A stretch of 31,076 nucleotides of DNA, taken from contig NW_019091566.1 in assembly GCF_001949145.1 (NCBI RefSeq), positions 11,347 to 42,422 on the forward strand, read 5' to 3'. The notes beneath the pieces were generated by a model. That model was not told the origin of the DNA, made no database searches, and saw only the letters and a list, made by a program, of their open reading frames with translations. Shown here piece by piece: positions 24,201 through 30,994 of the stretch (position 1 is its first letter; each line of letters begins with the position of its first letter). Origin of the DNA: Acanthaster planci. Taxonomy: Eukaryota > Echinodermata > Asteroidea > Valvatida > Acanthasteridae. Position numbers and translations under genes: made by a program.

Positions 24201-25725
24201 GCTCCTGTCACCAATGAAAATCAGTTTTCCACCACATGACCCAGGGATTATTTCTTAGCAGACTGGCCACTGGATTTTTTATGGCAGAAAACTCTGACTC
24301 TATACTACAACAGTTTACAGTTTTACCTCACAAATGCTGACTCATGAGAGTCATTTGTACAAGATTTGCTTGATATTTCTTAGGGTATACTTCTAATATA
24401 TAATTTCTGTTGCATTCTAGGTGTGCCAAATATACCTGCTACCCAGTCTAGCCAGGTAGTCTATACCATGCCCACCTCTGCAGGGATAATGTACCCTCAT
24501 CTCCAAGTACCAGTGGCTCCTCAACAAGCAGTAGATCAACCTCCAGTTCAAAAGGTACATGTAAATGATTGTCTAAGGTATAACCAGACATGTTGGCATT
24601 TTTAAATCTACATGTATGTTCAAAGTGATGCGATGTGTACACGTTTATGATACTGGTTTCCAAATGTGTGACATCTGGATGAAAACAATGGTTTTTAGTA
24701 AAAAAGGACGCCGAGCGACTTTTGTACATAGTCATACATGTACATGTATGTCACTGTCCAAAAGTCGGTTTGTTAGCACATATATGTTGTTTGCCAAATA
24801 AACAGAACAGAATGGCTTCTAATGAAGAAATATCGTGCAATGGCAGTGGATTGACTCAAGATTCCTTGGATTGCAAACTGCAAATTTTGACTGTCACACT
24901 CGTAACAGCTGTACCAATGTGTGAAGACATGACAAAGGTCATGACCCATCCTTGTTCCCTGTTGTAGGAAACGTTTCATGTGCATGTTGCCCATACATAC
25001 TGTGTACGAGGCTGTGGCAACAGTTGCAGATTCCTTGGGCATTCTAAAGTAACCGATGGGTTATTTTTATTTGATTTGGGCAACTAGGCAAACTTTTGGT
25101 GGTGATAAAGCAGCATCAGCGTGCACACTCGTAACCGCTCAGGACGCTACATGTTATGAACTTTACCATTAGGTAAAATGACTTTACAAAATACACGATC
25201 TGTCAGTTGTTCAGCATTCAGAAGGTATAACAACATCAAACACAACAGAGAAAATCAAACGACATTTATAACAGTCATTACAGACAATTTAATCCGTCAT
25301 TATTGCCATGTCACATTTTGGTGTCTCATTTACAACCGTTACCATTATGTTTAGTCCTCATAAAAACCTGGTGGTTATGTTTATGCTCACAGTATTATTG
25401 CATTTATAACTTCATGTATTGAGTTCCACGTTAGATACATTTCTTTTGGGACTACACATCCAGATTTTTTTGAAAGCATATTTTTATACCCGTGTCTCTC
25501 CAGTATGAAATAGTTACACATTATGTAATTACAAATAGTGACAATCAAAACAGTGTAAACTACGCAGAGTAATTTGTAATTTGCTCAATAACTCTGCAGA
25601 CACTGGTAGTGCGGCAAGTTGCCATCCCAAGACCAGTACCACCACCAACTCAGTTAGCTCCACAAGAAACCATTCAGCAGCAGGTCCAGCGACAACATGA
25701 ACAGCAACAAATACTCAGTGCACAG
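217..25725 (+). CDS. KHDC4: KHDC4 (BLOM7) orthologue, KH-domain splicing factor, 11 exons, 3' partial
   Basis: Spliced gene whose exons join in phase into 421 codons without a stop. Family knowledge: human KHDC4/BLOM7alpha is a nuclear RNA-binding protein reported to bind the PRP19-CDC5L complex and promote pre-mRNA splicing. Seen here: an N-terminal KSKWD motif (residues 8-12 from the putative start), an Ala-rich [12 protein letters not shown] segment, a first KH-like region at about 73-158 ([34 protein letters not shown]), a linker rich in Lys, Gly, Pro and Thr, a second KH-like region at about 216-305 ([48 protein letters not shown]), then a Gln/Pro-rich tail. The human protein is about 614 residues, so the C-terminal third lies beyond the window. 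The only in-window host gene; its introns carry all the transposons. The product name is secure; the first exon is less so. Confidence 0.93.
228..656 (+). other. KHDC4 intron 1
   Basis: Contains several ACATGT palindromes, including the array at 441-463, and a GT microsatellite at about 630-645 that leads into the polypyrimidine tract of exon 2. Nothing else seen. Confidence 0.5.
441..463. repeat. ACATGTAC palindromic simple repeat
   Basis: Two ACATGTACAT units in tandem plus GTA; self-complementary. One of many such arrays in the window. Confidence 0.8.
657..837 (+). CDS. KHDC4: KHDC4 exon 2
   Basis: The acceptor is TTTTTTCACAG after a GT-rich tract at about 630-645, and the donor is AAG|GTACAC. 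It encodes the conserved KSKWD motif, an acidic stretch, an Ala-rich helix and [13 protein letters not shown], matching the KHDC4 N terminus. It starts with the last base of a codon and ends in phase 0. Confidence 0.93.
1535..2180 (+). repeat. Degenerate tandem array, about 160 bp monomer (4 units)
   Basis: A core of the type TGATGAYRTCATCATGATG recurs at 1535-1555, about 1703, 1854-1877 and 2012-2030, so at spacings near 155-165 bp. Between cores, shared blocks appear in the same order: GTAACTTTGATGAAGAT, ATTGC(C/A)AAGTG, a (C/A)AAAGTCAATGG-like block and AATCAATAATAAATCACTT. The same family recurs in intron 7. Highly diverged, so old. Confidence 0.7.
2625..2960. other. GC-richer intronic island, unassigned
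   Basis: Visibly richer in G and C than the surrounding intron. It contains an open frame of 93 codons (2625-2906, +) with His- and Cys-bearing segments, and a near-palindrome around 2703-2724. I recognise no domain. It could be an unclassified repeat remnant; there is no evidence that it is translated. Confidence 0.25.
3181..3211. repeat. ACATGTAC palindromic array
   Basis: About 31 bp of alternating ACATGTAC/GTACATGT units, fully self-complementary; the longest such array in the window. Confidence 0.85.
3670..3720 (-). repeat. Possible tRNA-derived SINE remnant (B-box-like)
   Basis: On the minus strand the sequence GGTTGCAGGTTTAAATCCCG resembles a tRNA T-arm with an RNA polymerase III B box (consensus GGTTCGANNCC): the GCAGG and CCCGC arms pair at four of five positions. 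It is followed by a pyrimidine-rich TTTCTTTG. No convincing A box or cloverleaf, so at best a truncated SINE head. Confidence 0.3.
4208..4309 (+). CDS. KHDC4: KHDC4 exon 3 (non-canonical GC donor)
   Basis: Encodes 34 residues including the conserved [10 protein letters not shown] and CRNMLTRG of the first KH-like region. The acceptor is CTGGTCTAG. The donor reads GAG|GCAAGT, a GC-AG intron: the nearest GT, three bases further on, would break the phase with exon 4. Phase 0 at both ends. Confidence 0.93.
4310..6100 (+). other. KHDC4 intron 3 (GC-AG)
   Basis: Starts with the non-canonical donor GCAAGT and ends TTACACAG. AT-rich, with many ATTTAAAT palindromes between 4440 and 5430, an ACATGT array at 5631-5652, and a weak box C/D-like arrangement at 5062-5115. 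No coding signal. Confidence 0.6.
5631..5652. repeat. ACATGTAC palindromic array
   Basis: About 22 bp of tandem TACATG units, self-complementary, in intron 3. Confidence 0.8.
6101..6180 (+). CDS. KHDC4: KHDC4 exon 4
   Basis: Encodes [20 protein letters not shown] and the following residues of the first KH-like region, the most conserved block of the family. The acceptor is GTTACACAG and the donor GTAAGT at 6181. Ends two bases into a Gly codon. Confidence 0.95.
6181..7521 (+). other. KHDC4 intron 4
   Basis: Canonical GT-AG intron. Holds ACATGT arrays at about 6663-6676, 7346-7367 and 7386-7397, with an ACCGGTA motif next to the second. No gene or RNA recognised. Confidence 0.55.
7522..7574 (+). 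CDS. KHDC4: KHDC4 exon 5 (53 nt)
   Basis: Short exon encoding [17 protein letters not shown], a beta-strand part of the first KH-like region. The acceptor is AACTACAG and the donor GTAAGT at 7575. It completes the split Gly codon of exon 4 and ends one base into a Lys codon completed by exon 6. Confidence 0.93.
7575..9936 (+). other. KHDC4 intron 5
   Basis: Canonical GT-AG intron with ACATGT arrays at about 7618-7634, 7688-7704, 8338-8360 and 9331-9346, and a tight hairpin at 9616-9665. Otherwise nothing recognised. Confidence 0.55.
9616..9665. repeat. Perfect-looking short hairpin (inverted repeat)
   Basis: Arms at 9616-9639 and 9643-9665 pair through 21 Watson-Crick pairs, with one bulged T and two mismatches, around a 3-base loop. 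It lies 272 bp before exon 6. The loop is too small for a typical microRNA precursor; a small foldback element or structural intron motif is likelier. Confidence 0.7.
9937..10148 (+). CDS. KHDC4: KHDC4 exon 6
   Basis: Encodes the last helix of the first KH-like region ([11 protein letters not shown]), a basic [12 protein letters not shown] stretch, then a Pro/Thr-rich linker. The acceptor is TTTTGCAG and the donor GTAACT at 10149. The assembly gap begins 60 bp downstream. Ends in phase 0. Confidence 0.93.
10209..11123. other. Assembly gap (915 N)
   Basis: Unsequenced run of N. Frames running through it are artefacts. The right edge abuts a dispersed repeat, which probably caused the gap. Confidence 1.
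11127..11154 (-). repeat. 28 bp dispersed repeat, copy 1 (gap edge)
   Basis: Reverse complement of 20142-20169 with one mismatch; core GCCCTTTGTGGGGGAC. Lies 3 bp inside the right edge of the gap, so the full repeat probably extends into it. Confidence 0.75.
11641..11668 (+). repeat. Left terminal inverted repeat of Tc1-type element
   Basis: 28 bp matching the complement of the right end except at the outermost base; a further GCACATT block matches after a 2 bp indel. Confidence 0.88.
12452..12735 (+). pseudogene. Tc1-type transposase remnant
   Basis: Three frames together show the conserved middle of a Tc1 transposase: the helix-turn-helix end [14 protein letters not shown] (about 12467-12508), [13 protein letters not shown], then [13 protein letters not shown], with the first catalytic Asp at 12609-12611, and [11 protein letters not shown]...HGGGS. 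At least two frameshifts and one internal stop. The later DPKH and NPIE catalytic blocks are absent, apparently deleted before 12967. Cannot encode an active enzyme. Confidence 0.85.
12967..12994 (-). repeat. Right terminal inverted repeat of Tc1-type element
   Basis: Complement of 11641-11668 with only the terminal base changed; better kept than the transposase between them. Confidence 0.88.
12995..13904. other. Intron 6 spacer, no gene recognised
   Basis: No homology seen. It has an ACGTACGTACTTGTACGTACAC palindrome-rich patch near 13700-13722 and two short overlapping frames that I cannot assign. Confidence 0.4.
13918..14060 (+). pseudogene. Possible BED-like zinc-finger fragment of a DNA transposon
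   Basis: The frame reads [20 protein letters not shown], then LIQHAAKYN. This resembles the C-x2-C ... G-x-KAL-x2-H pattern of BED-type zinc fingers found in hAT-like transposase relatives; the last histidine seems lost. The upstream frame [10 protein letters not shown] could be an earlier part after a frameshift. No transposase core follows. Tentative pattern match only. Confidence 0.3.
14061..15714. other. Intron 6 stretch of unknown origin
   Basis: Open frames at 14741-15082 and 14901-15173 overlap in different frames and show no recognisable domain. Since a DIRS-like gag begins at about 15715, part of this may be the decayed 5' end of that element, including a His/Arg-rich stretch near 15090-15130, but I cannot show it. 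The 14640-14720 stretch vaguely resembles 11240-11310. Confidence 0.35.
15715..16450 (+). pseudogene. DIRS-like gag remnant
   Basis: Blocks typical of the C-terminal part of DIRS gag: [50 protein letters not shown] and [10 protein letters not shown] (about 15733-15988), then in another frame [13 protein letters not shown] and a basic KRPRN patch. At least one frameshift between them. Function known for the family: packaging of element RNA. The N-terminal half was not recognised. Confidence 0.7.
16540..17080 (+). pseudogene. DIRS-like reverse transcriptase remnant
   Basis: Fingers and palm blocks in order: FFLAPKKS (about 16602), [27 protein letters not shown] (first catalytic Asp region, about 16750), [20 protein letters not shown] (about 16840-16900) and LFVYLDDWL (16948 onward), the YxDD active site in the form usual for DIRS elements. 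Stops interrupt at several points (for example before the YLDD block). RT copies element RNA into DNA; this copy cannot. Confidence 0.88.
17331..18390 (+). pseudogene. DIRS-like tyrosine recombinase remnant
   Basis: An N-terminal SAM-like domain is open to 17702 ([20 protein letters not shown], then [11 protein letters not shown]). The catalytic domain continues after stops: [21 protein letters not shown] and [19 protein letters not shown] (the box I Arg position reads TARQISKL). In the last frame [13 protein letters not shown] and [12 protein letters not shown] match the box II region, but the expected H-x-x-R reads C-K-T-C at 18255-18266. A Tyr near 18363-18365 may be the nucleophile. Inactive by stops, frameshifts and lost catalytic residues. 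Confidence 0.82.
18490..20971. other. AT-rich 3' part of intron 6
   Basis: No coding signal. Between about 18720 and 20000 the words AAGAAAA and TTTTCTT recur, some as local inverted pairs (for example near 19885-19900 and 19958-19978). The 28 bp repeat copy lies at 20142, and one ACATGT array near 20670-20685. Confidence 0.5.
20142..20169 (+). repeat. 28 bp dispersed repeat, copy 2
   Basis: Inverted relative to the copy at 11127-11154 and 27 of 28 bases identical; weaker similarity extends a little on the TTTTCTGTTTTA side. Confidence 0.75.
20972..21055 (+). CDS. KHDC4: KHDC4 exon 7
   Basis: Encodes 28 residues, [20 protein letters not shown] onward to the GPG turn, the start of the second KH-like region. 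The acceptor is ATTTTTTAG and the donor GTAAGT at 21056. Phase 0 at both ends. The family sequence across the exon 6/7 junction looks continuous, so no exon need be lost in the gap. Confidence 0.94.
21056..22737 (+). other. KHDC4 intron 7
   Basis: Canonical GT-AG intron, almost entirely filled by the second array of about 160 bp repeats. No gene recognised. Confidence 0.6.
21350..22530 (+). repeat. Degenerate tandem array, about 160 bp monomer (7-8 units)
   Basis: Same family and orientation as the intron 2 array. TGACATCA-type cores lie at 21406, about 21572, 21738, 22045, about 22222 and 22371, so spacings are near 150-177 bp or twice that. Blocks such as CTATGGAGAAAAAC (about 21360, 22480; CTATGGGAAAAAG at 22329) and the 19-base AATCAATAATAAATCACTT (21554 here; 1995 in intron 2) are shared. 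Monomers are strongly diverged. Confidence 0.7.
22738..22923 (+). CDS. KHDC4: KHDC4 exon 8
   Basis: Encodes 62 residues of the second KH-like region: [37 protein letters not shown] and [12 protein letters not shown], which are near-diagnostic for KHDC4. The acceptor is TTCTTAG and the donor GTGAGT at 22924. Phase 0 at both ends. Confidence 0.95.
22924..23943 (+). other. KHDC4 intron 8
   Basis: Canonical GT-AG intron with no repeat array of note; nothing recognised. Confidence 0.5.
23944..24037 (+). CDS. KHDC4: KHDC4 exon 9
   Basis: Encodes [18 protein letters not shown] and a Thr/Ser/Gln-rich continuation, matching the residues that follow the second KH-like region in the family. The acceptor is GTCTTGTAG and the donor GTGATA at 24038. 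Ends one base into a Gly codon completed by exon 10. Confidence 0.85.
24038..24420 (+). other. KHDC4 intron 9
   Basis: Short canonical intron; one ACATGTACATGTA site near 24171-24183. Nothing else seen. Confidence 0.5.
24421..24554 (+). CDS. KHDC4: KHDC4 exon 10
   Basis: Encodes a Pro/Gln/Val-rich low-complexity segment ([24 protein letters not shown]). The acceptor is TGCATTCTAG and the donor GTACAT at 24555. The phase matches exon 9, and the composition fits the disordered C-terminal region of the family. Confidence 0.83.
24555..25599 (+). other. KHDC4 intron 10
   Basis: Canonical intron with an ACATGT array at about 24735-24751. Nothing else recognised. Confidence 0.5.
25600..25725 (+). 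CDS. KHDC4: KHDC4 exon 11 (last exon in window)
   Basis: Encodes 42 residues rich in Pro and Gln ([23 protein letters not shown]). The acceptor is ACTCTGCAG and the donor CAG|GTAAAA. Phase 0 at both ends. No later KHDC4 exon was recognised before the window ends. Confidence 0.83.
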
Positions 25726-26690
25726 GTAAAACGGTTTGCTTGCTTTCCAGCTATGTTTGCAGGTTGCTTTGGTAGTGTTTATTATGCCCCACCAGTGAAG
25801 ATGAAGGGACACACCCCAGTATGAGAACTGTTTCGTCCTTGTCCATCCCTGTTTGTGTGCATGTGTAGACATGTGTGGGCAGGCCGTAATTCAATGCATG
25901 TAAGAGACAGTTTCTCCTGTTAACTGTTCCTTAGAGTAAATGTAAACATCAGTTTCTACATGTAGAAACCTGCAGCCTTTTCAACAACTTACAGCGTTAC
26001 GCTAACAATTGTTGTGACTGTTTGGACATGTTCAGTTGCCTGGAATGGGTCTCCCATTCTGCTAATCCCCAGTGTACACATGTGAGAATGGTCCCTGTTC
26101 CAGATGCTTTCCTTTAACAGTAAACCAGTCATGCATCCATGCACACAGGAAGGGCTCATTAGCAAGGCCTTCTACCATGTCTACCCAGCAGATATCCAAA
26201 GAAATGTGTTTGCTCTAGTTTGTTGCTATCCAAGCGCCCAGTACAGTGTGATTCAAGGCGCACCCACATTCTGGGAATAATCAGCACATCTTGGGGCACA
26301 CTTCCAGTGAAACCAGGATCACATTTTGAACAGATATCACGTTACAATTTTTAACAGTTTCTAAGTTGTAAACTACAGAAAACTCATATCAACTCCATCA
26401 TCCAGCTCACTTCCAACTTGAAGGGGAAACGTTAATTGAATGATTATACTGAAACTCCTGACAGAATAGGCCCACCAACTAGGCAGTTTTATTTTGTGTG
26501 TGTGTCTCTCGCCACATGCAACCTGTTAGGCACCTGTGTACAATAATGAAGCTTTACAAAATCACATGGCAAATGTGGTAAACTCTAGTTCCCTCCACTG
26601 GCACCTGTAGAGGGGAATAGACCGTGTGGTACATCATTAGCCATGAATCTACAGCAAAATATATGGACTATATTCAATAAACCTGAATCT
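25726..26690 (+). other. Start of KHDC4 intron 11, no gene recognised
   Basis: Follows the donor GTAAAA of exon 11. The frame stays open to 25824 but loses KHDC4 character. A GT run at about 26495-26505. The left (3') boundary of the minus-strand Ngaro element lies somewhere before 26700. Confidence 0.4.
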
Positions 26691-26859
26691 GTCCATGTGG
26701 CACATCATGGGAACTAAACAATTGAGCGACACAAAATATGGGACAATGGAGCTCGACCTCTTCTGGGGCCGTAAATTGCCACTCGCGCGTAACGCGACCC
26801 ACAGAAGAAGGAGCCTTGCCTCCAAACGCAAAAGTTACAGCAAGGACAAAATGCAACAG

Positions 26860-27300
26860 CGGAGATTCTGGAGAAAAAGGGCATTTCCCTCCAGAGAGAT
26901 GCAACCCGTCCGTGCGATAAAGATTTGCTGCTGACCAATGACATTGGGGGTGCTCCAACACACTGATCCCTAGCTTGCGATATTGTGACTGTGGTCAGTG
27001 GTTCGTTGCCTCGATTTTTGGGACTAAGCACAATAATAAAAGAGCTGCGGCAGTATGAATGAACTGCTCCCTGCATTCCGCCAGCATTATAGCCAGCGTC
27101 TGCTGGAGTCCAAAAAAGTTGAGGTGCACTAAATCATTGGTCCCAATGTGAACGACGATGATGCACGCTTCCCTAATGGTGTTCAACAATTGTGGTTATT
27201 CGTGTATGCTTGTTCCACTCCTTCTCCACCATTGAACAGGAAATGGGACACCCATGTTATTGGCTGCCCATCCAATCAACACAACAATGCTCAACACACC
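26860..27300 (-). pseudogene. SGNH/GDSL-type hydrolase domain remnant of the Ngaro element
   Basis: IIVVHIGTNDLVHLN (about 27120-27164) is the third conserved block of SGNH hydrolases (the G-x-N-D block). LYRTDGLHLSG (about 26893-26925) is the last block, with the catalytic D-x-x-H. A weak first-block-like SIVVLIGWAA lies near 27260-27290. The segment between the blocks is shorter than usual and there is a frameshift after the LHLSG block, so the domain is decayed. Such domains act as esterases or lipases; their job in retroelements is unknown. The call rests on two motifs in the right order and on the position after the recombinase. Confidence 0.72.
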
Positions 27301-27309
27301 CTGAAGTTT

Positions 27310-28201
27310 GCCCATGGAAAGGGGCGGAGGTAGGTGGCCAGTGCATCTGAACACCATCAACCCATGCGCTATTTATCAGCGAAGGGAACACCCATTTCAA
27401 AGGCCGTTGAAGCCGCCCCCATGCGGAATGAGTGGGATCGGTAGTGGTAGTACTGCAGCCTACTTACACCATTTGCAACACCCTATTAAATTGATAGCGT
27501 GTGAGGGACTGGCTGTCCATATGACAAAAAAGTGGACCTGGTGCTCGAAGGCGACACTGTAGGTACGAGTGGAGCGAGTGGAGCGCTTGAACCGGACAAA
27601 GAGAAGCATCAGTCCATCTGCCCTCATGAACAAATTGCGGGGGGGCCATGCTGGTTTGTCTTTGTTTGACGGAAGGAGAGAATCACTCCCTCCCCGCCCT
27701 GAGGAAGCGAAGATCAGAAATGTACAAAACCGAGTCCTGCACATTGGACCGAGAATGCGCTGCAAACTCACAAACCCTTAAGAAACGGCAGAACGCCAGC
27801 AGCATAGCTGAGCGGAAAAGCGTCGCTTCATATAGGGATGAGCATACTGCAGGTAATAACTGCGTAATGCTCGAGAGTAACGCCAGTGATATGGGGGATC
27901 TGGCGGTCACGACGCGAACCCCGCGTCTACAACCTTCCAGCAATTTTGCAACCAAGAAAGAATCTGTAGGGTCCGCTCCCCCATTGAGCTTGTAGTGACA
28001 ACTGACACCTGCAACGTATGTTGTAATTGTCGCTGGGGAATATTGCTGGATGGACAGCCACGCAATGAATTCACCTATGTACTGTGGGTCATTGACTGGA
28101 GTACTAGTCCTGGATTGGAGAAAACGGTGAAAAGCATTCCACCCTGACGTGTAAGCTTTATGTGTGTTGCGAGTCAAAGCAAGCTGCATTAACCTATGCA
28201 T
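27310..28201 (-). pseudogene. Ngaro-like tyrosine recombinase remnant
   Basis: The frame is open from 28201 to 27683, with an N-terminal SAM-like domain (ALTRNTHKAYTSGWNAFHRF, YIGEFIAWLS, YSPATITTYVAGV) and the first catalytic part. It includes LAFCRFLRVCEFA, whose Arg is the box I residue. After one stop the same frame resumes (CPVQALHSL, GPLFCH, LTRYQFNRVLQ). After a frameshift HSFRMGAAS (27408-27434) gives the intact H-x-x-R, and a Tyr at 27330-27332 in W-C-S-D-A-L-A-T-Y matches the nucleophile. All catalytic positions are still readable although the ORF is broken. Role: inserts the circular DNA copy by site-specific recombination. Confidence 0.88.
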
Positions 28202-28212
28202 TTCAAACCCTA

Positions 28213-28930
28213 CTAAATTTGGGGAAGTGGTGGAAGAGGAGTCATCTCTGGCTTGGCCTGCGGGACTAAAGTGAAGAAGCGCTCCATCTGAAAACGAGAT
28301 AAGGCACCAGCTTTGTCATTGAATATGCCTGGAATGTGGGAGGCTTTGAATACGATATTAAACTTCAAACTCTCCAAGACCAGTAAGCGAATCAGGTGCA
28401 TTGCCTCAACTCCCTGGGCAGTTTGACCGTTAATCATATGAACAACCGAAATGTTATCAGACTGGATGATAACTTTGTGATTGGCAAGAAGAGGACCTCA
28501 TGCCAGCACAGCAACGATTAAAGGGTAAAGTTCTAAGAGGGCGATAGGAGGGGGCAAAGCTCTCCATTGCGGCCACTGACTCTGCTACCACGTTTCCCCG
28601 AAATATGCCCCAAAGCCTATGATTGCAGCAGCATCCGTGAAAAATGCGAGTGTGTCCGAAGATTCCCAGCCCCCTGCCAATGGGAGGGTGATGTCGCACA
28701 AGAATGTTAGCCACATCAAAAGGTCAAGTTTTGCCTCTGCTGTAATACGCACCCTATGCAAAGGTCGAGTCAGGCCCCTCATTAAAGAAATAAGCCGCCT
28801 TACGAACGTGCGGCCAGGTGCAATAGCCCTACACACAAAATTGAACGATCCAACCATAGACTGAATCGCAATGAGCGTTGCCTTGGCTTTGCAAGTACTG
28901 CCCGAATTTGACTGGAGAGCGTGTCCACCT
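28213..28930 (-). pseudogene. Ngaro-like RT thumb and RNase H remnant
   Basis: Blocks in order: VDTLSSQIRAVLA, a frameshift, KATLIAIQSMVGSFNFVCRA, PGRTFVRRLISL, RITAEAKLDLLMWLTFL, FFTDAAAIIGFGAYF (first RNase H Asp), LELYPLIVAVLA, VIIQSDNISVVHMIN (an RNase H SDN block) and HIPGIFNDKAGALSRF (the final H...N..A..LSR block of YR-element RNase H). From 28857 one frame holds with two stops, near 28585 and 28503, both apparently at former Trp codons. RNase H would remove the RNA template during replication. Broken. Confidence 0.85.
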
Positions 28931-29123
28931 TCTCCCAGTTACTTTCATTTGCCATTCCTTGTCAACCTCATTATCATAATTACTAAGTAAAGATGTCAAT
29001 AACTGGAGCTGGGAGAGCGAATTGTATGCTTTGGCTGTGTGGGCTAGGACACCCCTCGGGATCCCTTGAGTTTGCCCAGTGATTGATAGCCCGGACCCGC
29101 GTCAGTGTGTGACTTTTCTTTGC

Positions 29124-29348
29124 TCAACTTTGACCTAATTGTTCGGGGAAGTTTTGTGGCTGCCTTGAACTCAGCATGCTTGAGAACTGTGTCCCAAACG
29201 AGCACATTTTGCACATTTTGTGCTGGTACTTACAACCAAAAAACTTGCAACCATTCGGACCGTTGAACGCAAAGCACAAACCAGTAAGGGTTCCCGGGCA
29301 CGATGGGAGTTGACCTGCGGTTGTGACAGGTGCCAACGCGTAGGACAT
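29124..29348 (-). pseudogene. Ngaro-like gag C terminus with zinc finger
   Basis: A 74-codon frame containing LCFAFNGPNGCKFFGCKYQH and KMCKMC: a C-x7-C-x4-C-x3-H-type finger followed by C-x2-C, the pattern seen at the end of gag in Ngaro and related YR elements, where it binds nucleic acid. The rest of gag was not recognised upstream. The frame stops just before the deleted RT region. Confidence 0.65.
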
Positions 29349-29900
29349 GAAAACTTGTTATAGAACAGGAGAGGTAGTGAGAGCTAAGTGTTCTCCCACT
29401 GGCTGCTGGTCTGTGTCTGCCCCATGCTCTAGCACAACTGGTATCTAAAAGCTACAGTGTTTATTCTAGGGATTATCATACAGGGAGACACTACGAAAGT
29501 CAGGGCAAGTAAAAAAAAGGAAAGGACTGTTATCTGGTGGGGAACCACGCCTATAACAAATGGTTCTGGACAAACTAAGTATTTTGAGTCCCCAGTACAC
29601 TCACGTCTTGTGAAATCATTGCTTTCCACAGCAATGGCAACTATCTATTTACAGTCGCCAAACCTTGCTGGTGCTTGATGTTCCTCCTTGGGCGCCAGTG
29701 TGCAGACTTTGATTTTTTTTTATTAAAACAGCTCCCAAATGCCACTTATTGCATGCATCACGGCTAGAACCAATTGGTTAGCTGCCTAACCATGAAAGGT
29801 GTTGGCCATTGGTTTTGAGCTTGAAAAGCAGAGAAACAATTTGATATATTAGTATTATCCATATCGGGCCACTAATACATCAAGATCAGCAATTATCTAT
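29349..29900. other. Possible 5' end of Ngaro element and spacer
   Basis: No clear protein similarity. Up to about 29690 this could be the leader or terminal repeat of the minus-strand element. I could not find a matching copy at the other end. Confidence 0.35.
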
Positions 29901-29909
29901 AATCAACGG

Positions 29910-30994
29910 AGCTTACTCCAAGCAGTTTTCAAGGCTCTTCGTCACTGCTGCACGGCTGTCAAACACAAATGTGTCCTGATCTGATCTGACAATTCGACAG
30001 TCGTTGCATACATAAACCACCAAGGAGGCATGCACTCTCCACACCTCATTCTCCTGACAAGACAGATGCTTCTCTGAGCACGGGACTTCAGGATTGGCTT
30101 ACAGGCAACCCATATCCTGGATACCAGCAATACCATTGTTGACACTCTCTCTCTCTAGGGAAGATCCACCCAACAGTGTGGACTCTGCACCACAATGTGG
30201 CCAAGTCAATCTTGAAGGCATTCAACAGACCACGTATTGACCTCTTTGCCTCAGCGGAGAATGCCCAACTGCATGTACCAGTGTTCTGCTCAAGTTTCCC
30301 TCACCCACAAGCTTGAGCATCAGATGCTCTTCCTGTCAGTTGAGAAGGGATGCTCGGCTATGCCTTTCCCCTCATATCCATAAATTCCAGCAATATTGTC
30401 CACAATCGAGCAAGAACATTGCCAAGTCCTTCTCATCACTCCGCTCTGGCCTTACCAGCCCCGGTCTCCTCGGCTGACCAACTCCTACATGTATATCAGG
30501 TTTTGCTCATCTCCAAATGTTACCAGACCTTCTCCATCAACCTAAGTCCAACATTCTGTACCCGCAGCAAGCAGAACGCCACCTGACCTGCTGGCCAATA
30601 TGTCCAGTGATCATGGCAGGGAGAAGGCCTGTCTGATGAAGTTGCCGAAATGGCTGCAAGGGGCAGACGCCACACAAATGGCAAAATCTACGACAGCAGA
30701 ATACATCACTAATCACTTCGGGTCTACTGATGATAAACCATGGTGCCCTGTTCGAATTCTTGAATGGTATCTGGCCAGGATTTAGAAGTAAAGAGGCACA
30801 CTTTCTCAGCTTTTCATTACCTCAGTAAAGCCCCTTCGACTGCAATCAGAGACACTTTAAGCAGATGGGCCATGTCAGCCATCAAGTTTGCCAACCCTGA
30901 ATGGCTGACCTCTCTGGACGATGAAACCCACAGTCTTAATATCCGGCCTCATGACATCAGGGTGGTGTCTGCCTCATGCACATGGGCAGTCTAA
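29910..30994 (+). mobile_element. DIRS-like element fragment: RNase H, DLFAS block and tyrosine recombinase
   Basis: RNase H: SDNSTVVAYINHQGGMHSP (about 29985-30041) and ATHILDTSNTIVDTLSL (about 30107-30157). Then KIHPTVWTLHHNVAKSI and the post-RNase H block IDLFASAENAQL (about 30237-30272). A recombinase follows: KIYDSRIHH (SAM-like start), then directly WCPVRILEWYLAR and RDTLSRWAMSAI, with H-D-I-R at 30950-30961 as an intact H-x-x-R. The middle of the recombinase is deleted and several stops are present. No RT is seen upstream. The fragment keeps the RNase H that the 15.7-18.5 kb element has lost. Confidence 0.85.

Larger units (their letters stand above)
26690..29350 (-). mobile_element. 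Ngaro-like tyrosine-recombinase retrotransposon with SGNH hydrolase domain, defective
   Basis: Read on the minus strand, the order is a Cys/His zinc finger at the end of gag (29124-29348), an RT thumb/connection block, RNase H (to about 28213), a tyrosine recombinase (28201 to about 27310) and an SGNH-type hydrolase segment (about 27300-26860). To my knowledge YR and SGNH modules occur together in Ngaro-type elements of animals. The RT palm with its YxDD box is missing between about 29120 and 28930, so there is a large internal deletion. Several stops and frameshifts. Terminal repeats were not resolved; sequence to about 29690 may belong to the 5' end. Opposite in orientation to the host gene. 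Confidence 0.85.

Noticed and set aside
26029-26110. Possible further KHDC4 exon after a CCCCAG acceptor near 26071
   Set aside because: The frame meets stops quickly and lacks the Pro-rich or C-terminal residues expected of the family.
26714-27076. Minus-strand frame of 120 codons next to the SGNH domain
   Set aside because: Its sequence lacks the SGNH motifs, which lie in a neighbouring frame; it is a shadow of the decayed Ngaro ORF.
27569-27995. Plus-strand frames of 70-115 codons
   Set aside because: They lie antisense to the recombinase of the minus-strand Ngaro element and show no family similarity.
29457-29678. 73-codon plus-strand frame
   Set aside because: No similarity to KHDC4 or to retroelement proteins; lies antisense in the probable leader of the Ngaro element.
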